Source: Alloacidobacterium sp035547425 (lineage in GTDB: Bacteria > Acidobacteriota > Terriglobia > Terriglobales > Acidobacteriaceae). Taken from it: a stretch of DNA of 64,000 nucleotides. The stretch spans positions 1-64,000 of the forward strand of contig DASZUU010000055.1 of assembly GCA_035547425.1 (NCBI GenBank). The letters run 5' to 3'. The notes under the pieces were generated by a model, which saw only the letters and a program-made list of their open reading frames with translations, made no database searches and was not told the origin of the DNA. Positions 16,008-24,789 of this stretch are shown here, piece by piece; position 1 is the stretch's first letter; the number at the start of each line of letters is the position of its first letter. The position numbers were made by a program, and so were the translations under genes.

Positions 16008-16892
16008 TTATTCCCGGCCATGCGAAATACTGCGCGTGTACTGGTAGTAGCCTGCGGCCCAGTCGCGATCGCGCAGGCCGGCTTCGGCAGCTTCGTACAG
16101 CTGCTGCTGAAAGTGATCGGCCAGCGGCGTTCTTGTATTGGTCGCGGACGCCGCTTCCCGGAAAAGACGCGTATCCTTTTGTCCCAGGGCTATGGTAGCT
16201 CCCGGAATCTCCGGCGGATGCAGCATCACCTTTCCGTAAGCTTCATAGAAGGGCGAGCGAAACAACGCCGCATTGACGGCTTCAAGATAAAGCGCCGGAT
16301 CGATGCTCTGCGATTCCGCATACACAAAGCCTTCGCTCAACGAGGCGATCATGGCGGTAATGAGAAAATTGCCGCCAATTTTCAGAGCATGCGCTTTATA
16401 TGGCTTGTCGCCCACGATGGTAATGCCGCGGCTGAATGATTCCAGCAAGGGGCGCACTGCATCCAGCGCATCCTGCTTCCCTGCTGCCACGATCCAGAGC
16501 TTGCCGTCGGCTGCGACATTGGGACGGCCAAAGACAGGAGCTGCCACAAAGGCCTGCTTGCGGGTGGAATGCTCGACTGTGAGCTTTTGCGAAAGCTCAA
16601 CGCTAATAGTGCTGAGCGAAACGTGAACAGCATCCTCCGGCATGGCATCCAGCAATCCGTCGTTGCCGAAGGCGATGGACTCCAGAGCTGCATCATCCAT
16701 CGGCATGGAGAAGATGATGTCGCTGCTCCTGACCGCGTCTGCGGGCGTCGATGCAACGGCAGCTCCGATATCTATCAGCGGCTGGAGGCGCGATTGCGTG
16801 CGGTTCCATACCGTAAGCTTGTGGCCTTGCTGTATGAGCAGGGTAGCTATTGCGGAACCCATCTGGCCGGTGCTGAGAAATGCGATTTGCAT
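16008..16892 (-). CDS. NAD(P)-dependent beta-hydroxyacid dehydrogenase family protein
   Basis: This 294-residue protein has the N-terminal Rossmann motif FLSTGQMGSAIA and VWNRT typical of NADP-preferring members (Arg after the second strand), the segment HVSLSTISVELS, and the catalytic Lys region ALKIGGNFLI. This places it with 3-hydroxyisobutyrate/glyoxylate-succinic-semialdehyde reductases and imine-reductase-like relatives. The true substrate is unknown. It is upstream of the SDR gene in the same direction and divergent from ald. Confidence 0.83.
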   Translation of the reverse strand: MQIAFLSTGQMGSAIATLLIQQGHKLTVWNRTQSRLQPLIDIGAAVASTPADAVRSSDIIFSMPMDDAALESIAFGNDGLLDAMPEDAVHVSLSTISVELSQKLTVEHSTRKQAFVAAPVFGRPNVAADGKLWIVAAGKQDALDAVRPLLESFSRGITIVGDKPYKAHALKIGGNFLITAMIASLSEGFVYAESQSIDPALYLEAVNAALFRSPFYEAYGKVMLHPPEIPGATIALGQKDTRLFREAASATNTRTPLADHFQQQLYEAAEAGLRDRDWAAGYYQYTRSISHGRE

Positions 16893-17063
16893 AGGTATAC
16901 CGTTAGATGATGACAGAAAACATAGGGCGCTGCGGAACTGTATGCATCAGGAACAAAAATTTCATACCGGCTCACGTGAATGCAGCGAATGGGGTATTCT
17001 TGAATGTTTGCAACAATCTGATGCTCAACCTTAACGCAGCGACGATTCTTTGAGGCAACATCC

Positions 17064-18179
17064 ATGATTATCGGGGTACCGAAGGAAGTTAAAGATCACG
17101 AGAGCCGTGTCGGCATTACGCCGGCAGGAGTAAAGGCTCTTACGGAAACCGGACACAAAGTGCTGGTAGAAACTCACGCGGGTGAGCTTTCGGCTTTCAC
17201 TGACGATGAGTACCAGGCTGCCGGCGCTGAGATTGTTGGCTCAGCCCACAATGTCTGGGGAAATGCCGACATGGTAGTAAAAGTGAAAGAGCCGGTAGAG
17301 AAAGAATATGGTTTCTTCCGCGAAGGCCTGGTCCTTTTTACTTACCTGCATCTGGCTCCGATTCCTGATCTTACGGAAAAGCTGCTCACAAAGAAGGTCA
17401 TCGGCATTGCCTATGAAACGATTCGGGACAAGGCAGGCACGCTGCCGCTGCTGACGCCCATGTCGGAAGTGGCCGGACGCATGTCTGTGCAGGTAGGCGC
17501 TTCTTACCTGGAAAAAGAAAAAGGCGGGCGCGGCCTGCTTCTCGGCGGAGTGCCCGGTGTGCCGCCGGCGAATGTCTGCATCATCGGAGGCGGTATCGTC
17601 GGCACAAATGCGGCGAAGATCGCTGTCGGGATGGGCGCGAAGGTTACTATCGTTGATTTGAATCTCAACCGCCTGCGCGAGCTCGACGATATTTTTAACG
17701 GCAAGCTCTTCACGCTGGCGTCGAACTCCTACAATGTCTCTCGCGCCGTGCAGGAGGCCGATCTAGTCATCGGCGGCGTGCTGATTCCGGGCGCGGCAGC
17801 TCCGAAGATCGTGACAAAAGAGATGGTTTCGAAGATGAAGAAGGGCGCCGTTATTGTGGATGTCGCCATCGATCAGGGCGGCTGCATTGAAACGGCGCGG
17901 CCTACCACGCACAGCGATCCCGCCTATGAGGTCAACGGCGTGGTTCATTATTGCGTGACGAACATGCCCGCTGCTGTTCCTAATACATCCACGCTGGCGT
18001 TAACAAATGCGACGTTCCCCTATGTGCTGCACCTGGCAAAGAACGGCGCGAAGAAAGCCATTTTGGAAAGCGACGGCATTCGCGATGGCGTGAACACCTA
18101 CGAGGGCACGCTTACCTGTGAGCCCGTCGCAGTATCACAAAAGAACGGCTGGAAGCCTGTCCGAGAGCTTCTGGCGTAA
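17064..18179 (+). CDS. ald: Alanine dehydrogenase
   Basis: This 371-residue cytoplasmic enzyme converts L-alanine to pyruvate and ammonia with NAD. The N-terminus IIGVPKEVKDHESRVGITPA, the substrate-site segments VKVKEP and FTYLHLAP, the NAD fold IIGGGIVGTNAAKIAVGMGA (~172-191) and the C-terminal NMPAAVPNTSTLALTNAT are all characteristic, and length is normal. GAGG eight bases upstream supports the ATG at 17064. It is single, with 170 bp of divergent upstream DNA and a terminator behind it. Confidence 0.95.
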   Translation: MIIGVPKEVKDHESRVGITPAGVKALTETGHKVLVETHAGELSAFTDDEYQAAGAEIVGSAHNVWGNADMVVKVKEPVEKEYGFFREGLVLFTYLHLAPIPDLTEKLLTKKVIGIAYETIRDKAGTLPLLTPMSEVAGRMSVQVGASYLEKEKGGRGLLLGGVPGVPPANVCIIGGGIVGTNAAKIAVGMGAKVTIVDLNLNRLRELDDIFNGKLFTLASNSYNVSRAVQEADLVIGGVLIPGAAAPKIVTKEMVSKMKKGAVIVDVAIDQGGCIETARPTTHSDPAYEVNGVVHYCVTNMPAAVPNTSTLALTNATFPYVLHLAKNGAKKAILESDGIRDGVNTYEGTLTCEPVAVSQKNGWKPVRELLA

Positions 18180-18181
18180 AT

Positions 18182-18215
18182 AAAAAGGCGTGGCTGAGGG
18201 CCACGCCTTTTGCTT
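18182..18215. terminator. Bidirectional terminator between ald and the lipoprotein gene
   Basis: AAAGGCGTGGC (18184-18194) pairs with GCCACGCCTTT (18200-18210). The plus side continues in TTTTGCTT; the minus side continues in TTTTTATTT. It lies between two convergent genes and serves both. Confidence 0.88.
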
Positions 18216-18225
18216 GCTTATAGGT

Positions 18226-19002
18226 TTAGCGAAGAGCGACGGAATTTTGCAGGCGGAAAGTCAGAACCGTTTCTGCGGGAATCACGATCTCTTTATTGCC
18301 TGTAAAAGCTGTGCCCGCTGTTCCGGCGCCGGCTCCCGCAAGTCCGCCAATGAGCGCGCCTTTTCCGCCGCCGGCAAGTCCGCCGATTAACGCACCAAGA
18401 CCCGCGCCGCCGCCGATAAAGCCGGCGGTGCGTTTGCCCTTGCCCTTCTCCGCACGCTCGACGGTGCTGGTTTCTACAGGATATGTGTGACCTTGCGCGC
18501 GAATGCTATCCAGACGAATTGCTAATTCGGCTGCGCCTTTAAAGCGGCCCAGCGATTTCGCGGCAACTACGGTTCCTGAAGCGGGAGCGCCTGCGCGCAC
18601 AACGGTGACACCGTTCACGACAACCGGGTCAACGACGGTCGCGTTGAAACTCTGCCCGGTCTGGCTGATCTTTGATCCAAGCGCCTGCCCCAGGGACACG
18701 CGTATGCGCGTTCCGGCTGGGATGGCCAGTGCCTGCGGCGGCGCAGGTGCCGGCGCAGATGCGCTGCTGACGGGCGCCGAAGAAGTCGGCGTGGCCGCGC
18801 TGGATGACGGAGCGGGCGCGGATGCAGGGGGCGGCGGTGGCACACTCTGATCCGGCTGCGCAGCGCTTTGATCCGGAGCGGCCTGTGCGGGCTGTGCGTT
18901 GCTCGCTGCCGTGTTGTCAGTTTTCTTATTGCAGCCACCGGCGAGCAATGCTACCGACAGCACCAGGAAGCAAACAGGGGAGCTGATCCGAAGTTTTTTC
19001 AT
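18226..19002 (-). CDS. Lipoprotein with glycine-zipper segment
   Basis: This 258-residue protein has a lipobox LAGGC with Cys24, followed by a low-complexity Ala/Pro/Ser/Gln linker (~30-95). A compact domain follows (IPAGTRIRVSLGQALGSKIS, AELAIRLDSIRAQGHTYPV), and then a glycine-zipper stretch (~190-235, repeated GLGALIGGLAGGGKGA) before the C-terminal IPAETVLTFRLQ. The pattern is typical of envelope proteins of unknown function common in Acidobacteria. The start MKKLRISS is preferred over an upstream in-frame codon at 19026. A shared terminator lies downstream. Confidence 0.78.
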   Translation of the reverse strand: MKKLRISSPVCFLVLSVALLAGGCNKKTDNTAASNAQPAQAAPDQSAAQPDQSVPPPPPASAPAPSSSAATPTSSAPVSSASAPAPAPPQALAIPAGTRIRVSLGQALGSKISQTGQSFNATVVDPVVVNGVTVVRAGAPASGTVVAAKSLGRFKGAAELAIRLDSIRAQGHTYPVETSTVERAEKGKGKRTAGFIGGGAGLGALIGGLAGGGKGALIGGLAGAGAGTAGTAFTGNKEIVIPAETVLTFRLQNSVALR

Positions 19003-19081
19003 CGTGCACTTTGATGATACCCCCACGCCCGGGGTTGCGCTGCATTTTGAGTCTTCTTCCTGGGAAACCCGTCAAAACGCC

Positions 19082-19087
19082 TATAAT
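19082..19087 (+). promoter_or_regulatory. Candidate -10 box ahead of ntrY-like gene
   Basis: This is a perfect TATAAT, but no convincing -35 box lies at 16-18 bp. If it is used, transcription starts near 19094, which excludes the TTG at 19090 as a start codon and favours the ATG at 19111. Confidence 0.35.
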
Positions 19088-19110
19088 CTTTGAGATCGGG
19101 ACACCATCGC

Positions 19111-21387
19111 ATGCCGAGTATGAAACACAAGCGTCTTACGATTATTCTGCTCGGAGCCACGGCTCTTGTGCTTTTGCTTGTGCTGGCATCTCTGAACGCC
19201 TTTCGCCTGAATTTCCTTTTCCCGCATAGCGTTGCAGCAATCTTTTTCTTTACTACACTTTCCGTTATTGTCTTTTTACTTTTTCTTCTACTGCTGGTAT
19301 TGCTGTCGCGCAATATTCTCAAAATTTATGCCGATCGCCGCAGCCGCGTGCTTGGCTCACGGCTGCGTTCCCGACTGCTGGTGGGAGCCCTGCTGCTTTC
19401 TTTTGCGCCGGCAGCCTTCATGTTCTTCTTCAGCTTTGGGCTGATGAACCGCTCCATCGATCGCTGGTTTTCTCAGCCTGTCTCAGAATTGCGCGAGGAT
19501 TCAACACGGATTGCCTTTGAGCTGTCGCATTATGTGGCACTGAATGCGCGCGCGGAAGCCGAGTCGCTGGCTCGCTCCGAAGCTCTGGCGCTCAATTATC
19601 AGGCGGACAATACCAACGCGCTGCTCGATGAAATACGGACACATCGCATTACCCTGCAAGGGGGCTTCGCGATTCTTTATCGCGATGACAATGTGGTGAC
19701 TCAGTATCAATTGCCGCGTCCGGCAACGCCTGCGAAGATCCGCACGTGGATGGACGATTCCGCTGTACAGATACAAAGTACAGAGTCACTTCCCGCTGCG
19801 ATTCGTAAAGCTGCGCAGCGTACCGATGAGCCTGTGCTTTCCATCGGTGATACCGATTATGCGCTCGGCATGGCTACGATTTCCGGTGGGGGCATCGTTG
19901 TCATCGGCCTCCCGCTTCCTTCAGGGTTGAGCGCTACGGTTGCAGAAATTCGCACGGGAACAGAGCGCTATTGGGCCATCTACCGTGAACGACGGAGCAT
20001 CCGCAGCACGTATCTTTTATTACTGCTGCTGCTTACCACTCTTACCTTCTTCGCCAGCAGCTGGCTTGCATGGTTTTTCTCAAAACAGATTACGCGGCCG
20101 CTTGAAAATCTTGCCGTCGCCATGGATGAAATTGCCGCCGGGCATTACGAGCAACGCGTCACGATTTCTGCCACGGAAGAGCTGGGAGAGTTGCTGCTGG
20201 CGTTCAATCACATGGCGGCTGATCTTGAGCAAAGCCGCATGATTGCAGAGCAATCGACCGCGCAGCTTTTCGATGCGAATGCGGCGCTGGAAGAGCGTCG
20301 GCGCGAACTTGAGACGATTCTGGAAACAATCCCCGGCGGCGTAGCCACATTCGACGCGTCGCTTCGCATTGCGCACGCCAATCAGACTTTCACCGATTTG
20401 CTTCCCCCGGGAGCGCCTCAGGCATTGCATGGAATTGCCCTTACGGATATCGTTCCCGAGGACATCGGCAGTGAGCTCACGCTGCTGGCGCGCCGAGCGC
20501 AGCGCATGGGCGTTGCCGCTACAGAGTTTGAGATGCGCAATCCAAAGGGCAAGCTGAACCTGTCGGCAACGATGGCGCTGCTGCCGCTGGCGCAAAATCG
20601 TCGCGGCTTTATTCTCGTCCTTGAAGACGTCAGTGAATTTTTACAGGCACAGCGTCAACTCGCATGGAAGGAAGTCGCGCAGAGGGTTGCGCATGAAATC
20701 AAGAACCCGCTTACTCCGATTGCCCTTTCCGCCGAACGCATCAAGCGTCATGTCGATCGCAACACTTCCGAATCGCCCGAAGTTATCCGTTCCTGCAGTG
20801 ACGTCATTCTTGGCTCAGTAGAAACATTACGCACGCTGGTCGATCAGTTTGCGGCGCTGGCACAGTTTCCTACCGCACAACCGAAACCCGCGGACCTGAA
20901 CCTTATCGTTGAAAGTGCGCTGCGCTTATTTGAAGACCGCCTGGGCAGCATACGGGTTGAAAAACATCTGGCGCAGAATCTTCCCTTGGTGATGGCGGAT
21001 GCGGAAGCGCTCAAACGTGCGGTTGTTAACCTTATCGACAATGCGGCAGAGGCCATGCAGGAAAGCCGATTGCGCGTGCTCACAATCGAAACCGGCGTGA
21101 CCGATCACCACGAGATGGCCGAGATTGTTGTTTCCGATACGGGCCACGGCCTTACCGATGATGCCCGCGAACGGCTCTTCCTGCCGTATTTTTCTACGAA
21201 ACAGCGAGGGACCGGGCTCGGACTTGCGATTGCAGCCAAGATTGTCCAGGATCATCAAGGCACGATTCGCGCTGAGAAGAATTCGCCTTCCGGCGCCCGG
21301 TTTCTTATCGAGCTGCCGCTGGCTATTGCCGCAAACAGCGGCACGAGCGAAACATTTCCAGCTACACTGAACAAGGCTGCTCGATGA
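19111..21387 (+). CDS. ntrY: NtrY-like sensor histidine kinase
   Basis: This is a 758-residue membrane kinase with NtrY architecture. Three N-terminal membrane segments are followed by a periplasmic region, a fourth segment (LLLLLLTTLTFFASSWLAWF), a HAMP domain (KQITRPLENLAVAMDEIAAG), a PAS domain (ETIPGGVATFDASL), a dimerisation/phosphoacceptor domain with His at about residue 528 (HEIKNPLTPI), and an ATPase domain with the N box NLIDNAAEAM and G boxes DTGHGL and GTGLGLAIA. It phosphorylates the response regulator encoded next, whose ATG overlaps its stop (ATGA). The signal is unknown; the name follows architecture, not proven nitrogen control. Confidence 0.88.
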   Translation: MPSMKHKRLTIILLGATALVLLLVLASLNAFRLNFLFPHSVAAIFFFTTLSVIVFLLFLLLLVLLSRNILKIYADRRSRVLGSRLRSRLLVGALLLSFAPAAFMFFFSFGLMNRSIDRWFSQPVSELREDSTRIAFELSHYVALNARAEAESLARSEALALNYQADNTNALLDEIRTHRITLQGGFAILYRDDNVVTQYQLPRPATPAKIRTWMDDSAVQIQSTESLPAAIRKAAQRTDEPVLSIGDTDYALGMATISGGGIVVIGLPLPSGLSATVAEIRTGTERYWAIYRERRSIRSTYLLLLLLLTTLTFFASSWLAWFFSKQITRPLENLAVAMDEIAAGHYEQRVTISATEELGELLLAFNHMAADLEQSRMIAEQSTAQLFDANAALEERRRELETILETIPGGVATFDASLRIAHANQTFTDLLPPGAPQALHGIALTDIVPEDIGSELTLLARRAQRMGVAATEFEMRNPKGKLNLSATMALLPLAQNRRGFILVLEDVSEFLQAQRQLAWKEVAQRVAHEIKNPLTPIALSAERIKRHVDRNTSESPEVIRSCSDVILGSVETLRTLVDQFAALAQFPTAQPKPADLNLIVESALRLFEDRLGSIRVEKHLAQNLPLVMADAEALKRAVVNLIDNAAEAMQESRLRVLTIETGVTDHHEMAEIVVSDTGHGLTDDARERLFLPYFSTKQRGTGLGLAIAAKIVQDHQGTIRAEKNSPSGARFLIELPLAIAANSGTSETFPATLNKAAR

Positions 21388-22739
21388 ATCATATCCTTGT
21401 CGTAGATGATGAAGCGGATATCCGCAAGCTGCTTGAAGAAATCCTGCGCGAAGAAGAATATGCTGTTGCCAGCACCGGCACCGGAAATGAAGCACTCGTG
21501 CTCTTGCGCGATGTCAGTTATGACGTTGTGCTGCTGGACATCTGGCTGCCGGACCGCGACGGCCTTGAAGTTCTGAGCGAGATTCGAGCGCTTCAGACGG
21601 AGAATAAGCCCGAGGTCATCATCATCTCAGGGCACGGCACGATTGAAACCGCGGTGCGCGCTACAAAGCTCGGCGCTTTCGATTTTCTTGAAAAGCCGCT
21701 CTCGCTCGAACGCACGCTCATTGTTGTTAAAAATGCAATTGAAGCGAAACGGCTGCGCAGCGAAAACCAGGAATTCAAGCGGCAACTTGCGCTGCACACG
21801 CCGATCACCGGCGAAAGTGTACCGGCGAAAGCGCTGCGCCAGCAGATCAAGCTCATGGCTCCTACGAATGGCCGCGTGCTGATCTTCGGCGAATCCGGGA
21901 GCGGCAAGGAGCTGATTGCGCGCGCCATCCATGCAGAGAGCCAGCGGCGCGACCGCGTTTTTGTTGAGTTGAATTGCGCCGCCATTCCAGAAGACTACAT
22001 CGAGAGCGAGCTCTTCGGTTATCGCAACAGCGCGATTCCGGGAGGCCCTGCGGAAAAACGCGGCACTTTTGAGCGCGCCGATGGCGGCACACTCTTTCTG
22101 GATGAAGTGGGCGACATGAGCCTGAAGACACAGGCGAAAGTATTGCGCGCTCTCGATGAGCAGCGTTTCACCCCGGTCGGCGCCGCCCATGCCATGAGCG
22201 TCGATGTGCGCGTGATTGCGGCCACGAACAAAAATCTTGAAGAAGAAATTGCCAAAGGAAACTTCCGCGAAGACCTTTTCTATCGGCTTAACGTGATTCC
22301 CTTTTATGTGCCGCCTCTACGTGAACGCAAAGAAGATATTCCACTGCTTGTCCGCGATTTTCTGCGCGCATTTGGCCGCGAGTATGGCCGTCCACGCGTA
22401 GAAATTGCCGAAGATGCTATCGAATTACTGAAGCATTATCACTGGCCGGGAAATGTACGCGAGCTGAAAAACCTGATCGAGCGCATCCTGATACTGAATC
22501 CGCAGGCTCCGCGCATCGAGCGAAAGCACCTGCCTATGCTGGTGCATCGCGGCGCTGTGAAACGCGGCGAAGATTTCAGCACGCTGCACCAGGCGCGCGA
22601 AGCTTACGAACGCGACTACATTCTGAAGAAGATCGATGAGTGCCACGGCAACATCAGCCGCGCCGCGGAATCGCTGGGCCTGGAGCGCAGCCACTTGTAT
22701 AGAAAAATGCGGACGCTCGGCATCGGCATCCGTGAATAG
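21384..22739 (+). CDS. ntrX: NtrX/NtrC-type response regulator with altered GAFTGA loop
   Basis: This 451-residue protein has a receiver domain (phospho-acceptor Asp52 in LLDIWLPDRDG), an AAA+ domain with Walker A GESGSGKE (169-176), Walker B GGTLFLDEVGD, the R-finger region and an LPMLVHRG linker, and a C-terminal Fis-type helix-turn-helix (GNISRAAESLGLERSHLYRKM). The loop that contacts sigma-54, normally GAFTGA after ELFG, reads SAIPGG (216-221), so classical sigma-54 activation is doubtful, as in some other NtrX proteins. It is coupled to the kinase by a 4-bp overlap. Its stop abuts the stop of convergent era. Confidence 0.88.
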   Translation: MNHILVVDDEADIRKLLEEILREEEYAVASTGTGNEALVLLRDVSYDVVLLDIWLPDRDGLEVLSEIRALQTENKPEVIIISGHGTIETAVRATKLGAFDFLEKPLSLERTLIVVKNAIEAKRLRSENQEFKRQLALHTPITGESVPAKALRQQIKLMAPTNGRVLIFGESGSGKELIARAIHAESQRRDRVFVELNCAAIPEDYIESELFGYRNSAIPGGPAEKRGTFERADGGTLFLDEVGDMSLKTQAKVLRALDEQRFTPVGAAHAMSVDVRVIAATNKNLEEEIAKGNFREDLFYRLNVIPFYVPPLRERKEDIPLLVRDFLRAFGREYGRPRVEIAEDAIELLKHYHWPGNVRELKNLIERILILNPQAPRIERKHLPMLVHRGAVKRGEDFSTLHQAREAYERDYILKKIDECHGNISRAAESLGLERSHLYRKMRTLGIGIRE

Positions 22740-23696
22740 CTATTTGCTTTTCGGGCTAAGATCTTCCAGCTGTTTCCGCCAATCGAGCGATTCGACAAAG
22801 CCGCGCCGTTCGCGCCAGTTCTCTTCGACAATGACATGCATCTCAAGGAAGACTTTTGTCCCGAGAAGCGACTCGATTTCTTTGCGGGCATTTGTTCCGA
22901 TGCTTTTAAGCTTGCTGCCGCCCTTGCCGATCAGGATGGCCTTCTGCCCGGCGCGCTCGCAGTAGATGGCCGCCGCGATTCGTGTCACCGGCTTCCTGTC
23001 TTCCGGCTGCGGCTCTTCGAAGCGCTCGATTACTACGGCGGAGGCGTACGGCACCTCTTCGCCTGTCTCCTGCAGAATGCGTTCGCGAATCAGTTCTGCG
23101 ACAAGAAAGCGCTCCGGCTGATCCGTGTACTGATCCTTTGGAAAATAGCGCTGGCCTTCAGGTAGATACTCCACCAGCTTTTCAACCAGCCGCTCCAGCC
23201 CGTCACCCTTACGCGCTGAGATTGGGAACACTTCGGCAAAAGAATGCAGCGTGCTCAGCTGGGCAATCAGCGGAGCCAGCGTTTCCCGCGTAATCAAATC
23301 AATTTTGTTGATAAGCAGAAAAACCGGACAGTCGAGCTTCTTGATCAGCTCCAATACGAACGTGTCTTCGCTTGCGGGAGAAAGGTCGAGCCGCCGCGTG
23401 GCATCCACCATCACAAGCACAATGTCGCGGCTTTCGAGCGCATCATGCACTTCCTGCATCATGCGGCGGTCAAGCCACGATCCGGGCTTATGCACACCCG
23501 GCGTGTCTACAAAAACAATCTGCGCCGCCGGATGCTTCCCCTTGCGCGCCGGTACTTCCACCACTCCAAAAATGCGGGTACGCGTCGTCTGCGGCTTGCT
23601 GGTGACAATCGCTACCTTCTCGCCTACCAGGGCATTCAGCAGCGTGGACTTCCCGGCATTGGGGCGTCCGAGGATGGATACAAATCCAGAATGCAA
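22740..23696 (-). CDS. era: GTPase Era
   Basis: This 318-residue ribosome-assembly GTPase binds 16S rRNA near its 3' end. It has the G1 motif GRPNAGKST (~9-17), the G3 motif DTPG, the G4 motif NKID, and a C-terminal KH domain with IGKGGSKLKSIGTNARKEI. The length is slightly above the ~300-residue norm because of an insert after SKPQTTRTRI. It follows the DsbA-like gene after a 3-bp gap, so the two share a transcript; this pairing is unusual. Confidence 0.95.
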   Translation of the reverse strand: MHSGFVSILGRPNAGKSTLLNALVGEKVAIVTSKPQTTRTRIFGVVEVPARKGKHPAAQIVFVDTPGVHKPGSWLDRRMMQEVHDALESRDIVLVMVDATRRLDLSPASEDTFVLELIKKLDCPVFLLINKIDLITRETLAPLIAQLSTLHSFAEVFPISARKGDGLERLVEKLVEYLPEGQRYFPKDQYTDQPERFLVAELIRERILQETGEEVPYASAVVIERFEEPQPEDRKPVTRIAAAIYCERAGQKAILIGKGGSKLKSIGTNARKEIESLLGTKVFLEMHVIVEENWRERRGFVESLDWRKQLEDLSPKSK

Positions 23697-23699
23697 AGC

Positions 23700-24311
23700 T
23701 TACTTCCTCGCCTGCTTCGTCTCGCCGCCGGTTTCCGCCACTGCTTGATCGAGCATCGTATACAGCTTGTTAAAGTCGGACACCTGCGTAGCGTTGGTCA
23801 CGCCGTGCTTGTCGGTCACAATCCAGACGGTGGGAGTTTGATGCACGCCGAGCCGCATGCCCAGGTCATAGTCGGCCTGCACGGCTCCAGCCAGCTTTCC
23901 CTGCGGATCAACGACAAAGGGCAGCGCTACTCCATGATCCCTGGCAAATTTATCCGTAAAGTTGCGGAGATCATCCGGCGTCTCGATGCTCATCTGATTT
24001 GCGAAAACAGCGTCGCGGTAGTCGTTGCCCAGCTTCTCCGATTTCGTGTCGAACCAGCGCGCATTGACGGCCGCCTGCTTGCTCCAGTGATGGTACTGGA
24101 TAGGAAAATCGTGGCGCTCCCACGGTATGCGATATTTTGCAGCGGCATCCTTCAGCACGGGATTCTCACGCGCGCAGCTCGGACATTCCAGATCGGCAAA
24201 CTCGATCATTGCCACTTTCGCGCCTGCCGGCGGCTTTAAAGCATTTTGCCCTTGAGCGGCACCCAGTGCCAGTGCAGCGAGTCCTATCCATGTAAAAAAA
24301 GCTCGTACCAT
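23700..24311 (-). CDS. Exported DsbA-like thioredoxin-fold protein
   Basis: This 203-residue protein has a signal peptide (residues 1-22, ending GAAQGQ) and the redox motif CPSC (Cys43, Cys46) in a DsbA/DSBA-like thioredoxin fold (IEFADLECPSCARENP; cis-Pro region HQTPTVWIV). It should oxidise or isomerise disulfides in the periplasm. A VKOR homologue is divergently encoded 76 bp away and is the likely electron acceptor. It is 3 bp upstream of era. Confidence 0.87.
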   Translation of the reverse strand: MVRAFFTWIGLAALALGAAQGQNALKPPAGAKVAMIEFADLECPSCARENPVLKDAAAKYRIPWERHDFPIQYHHWSKQAAVNARWFDTKSEKLGNDYRDAVFANQMSIETPDDLRNFTDKFARDHGVALPFVVDPQGKLAGAVQADYDLGMRLGVHQTPTVWIVTDKHGVTNATQVSDFNKLYTMLDQAVAETGGETKQARK

Positions 24312-24387
24312 TTTATGTCCCTTATGGAAATTCTATCCTGTCAGCCCCGAAGCGCGTCTTTATAGCTATTAGACTGGAGCTATCGTT

Positions 24388-24789
24388 ATGCGTTATATCA
24401 TTGCCCTGCTCGCTATTGTCGGAATTGCCGTCTCCACGCTTGCGCTGCGCATTCACTATTCGATGGACGCGCCGCCCTGCGACATCAATGCGCACTGGGA
24501 TTGCGGCATAGTGAACCATAGCCGCTATTCCGTCATTCACGGTATCCCTGTGGCCGCGATTGGTATTGCAGGCTATGCCGTGATTGCGCTCTTTGCGCTG
24601 ACCCGCCGCTACTGGCTGCTGCTGGCTGCATCCGTTGCCGGACTTGCCTTCGCTCTTTATCTCACGAGCATTGAAGCACGCGTGCTGCAAATCTGGTGCT
24701 TGTATTGCGTCATGTCACAAACCATTATCGCGCTGATTACGCTGCTCTCCATCATCCCCGCCGTCCGTTCGCGCAAAACTACGACTTAA
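24388..24789 (+). CDS. Vitamin K epoxide reductase (VKOR) family protein
   Basis: This 133-residue, four-helix membrane protein has the VKOR cysteine set: a loop pair Cys31/Cys39 (PPCDINAHWDC) and the active pair Cys104/Cys107 (WCLYC). Bacterial VKORs replace DsbB, re-oxidising a DsbA-like partner and passing electrons to quinone. It is divergent from the DsbA-like gene, which supports that pairing. Its 3' end overlaps the convergent CorC/HlyC gene by 11 bp. It is a bare VKOR domain, without the fused thioredoxin domain seen in some bacteria. Confidence 0.88.
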   Translation: MRYIIALLAIVGIAVSTLALRIHYSMDAPPCDINAHWDCGIVNHSRYSVIHGIPVAAIGIAGYAVIALFALTRRYWLLLAASVAGLAFALYLTSIEARVLQIWCLYCVMSQTIIALITLLSIIPAVRSRKTTT

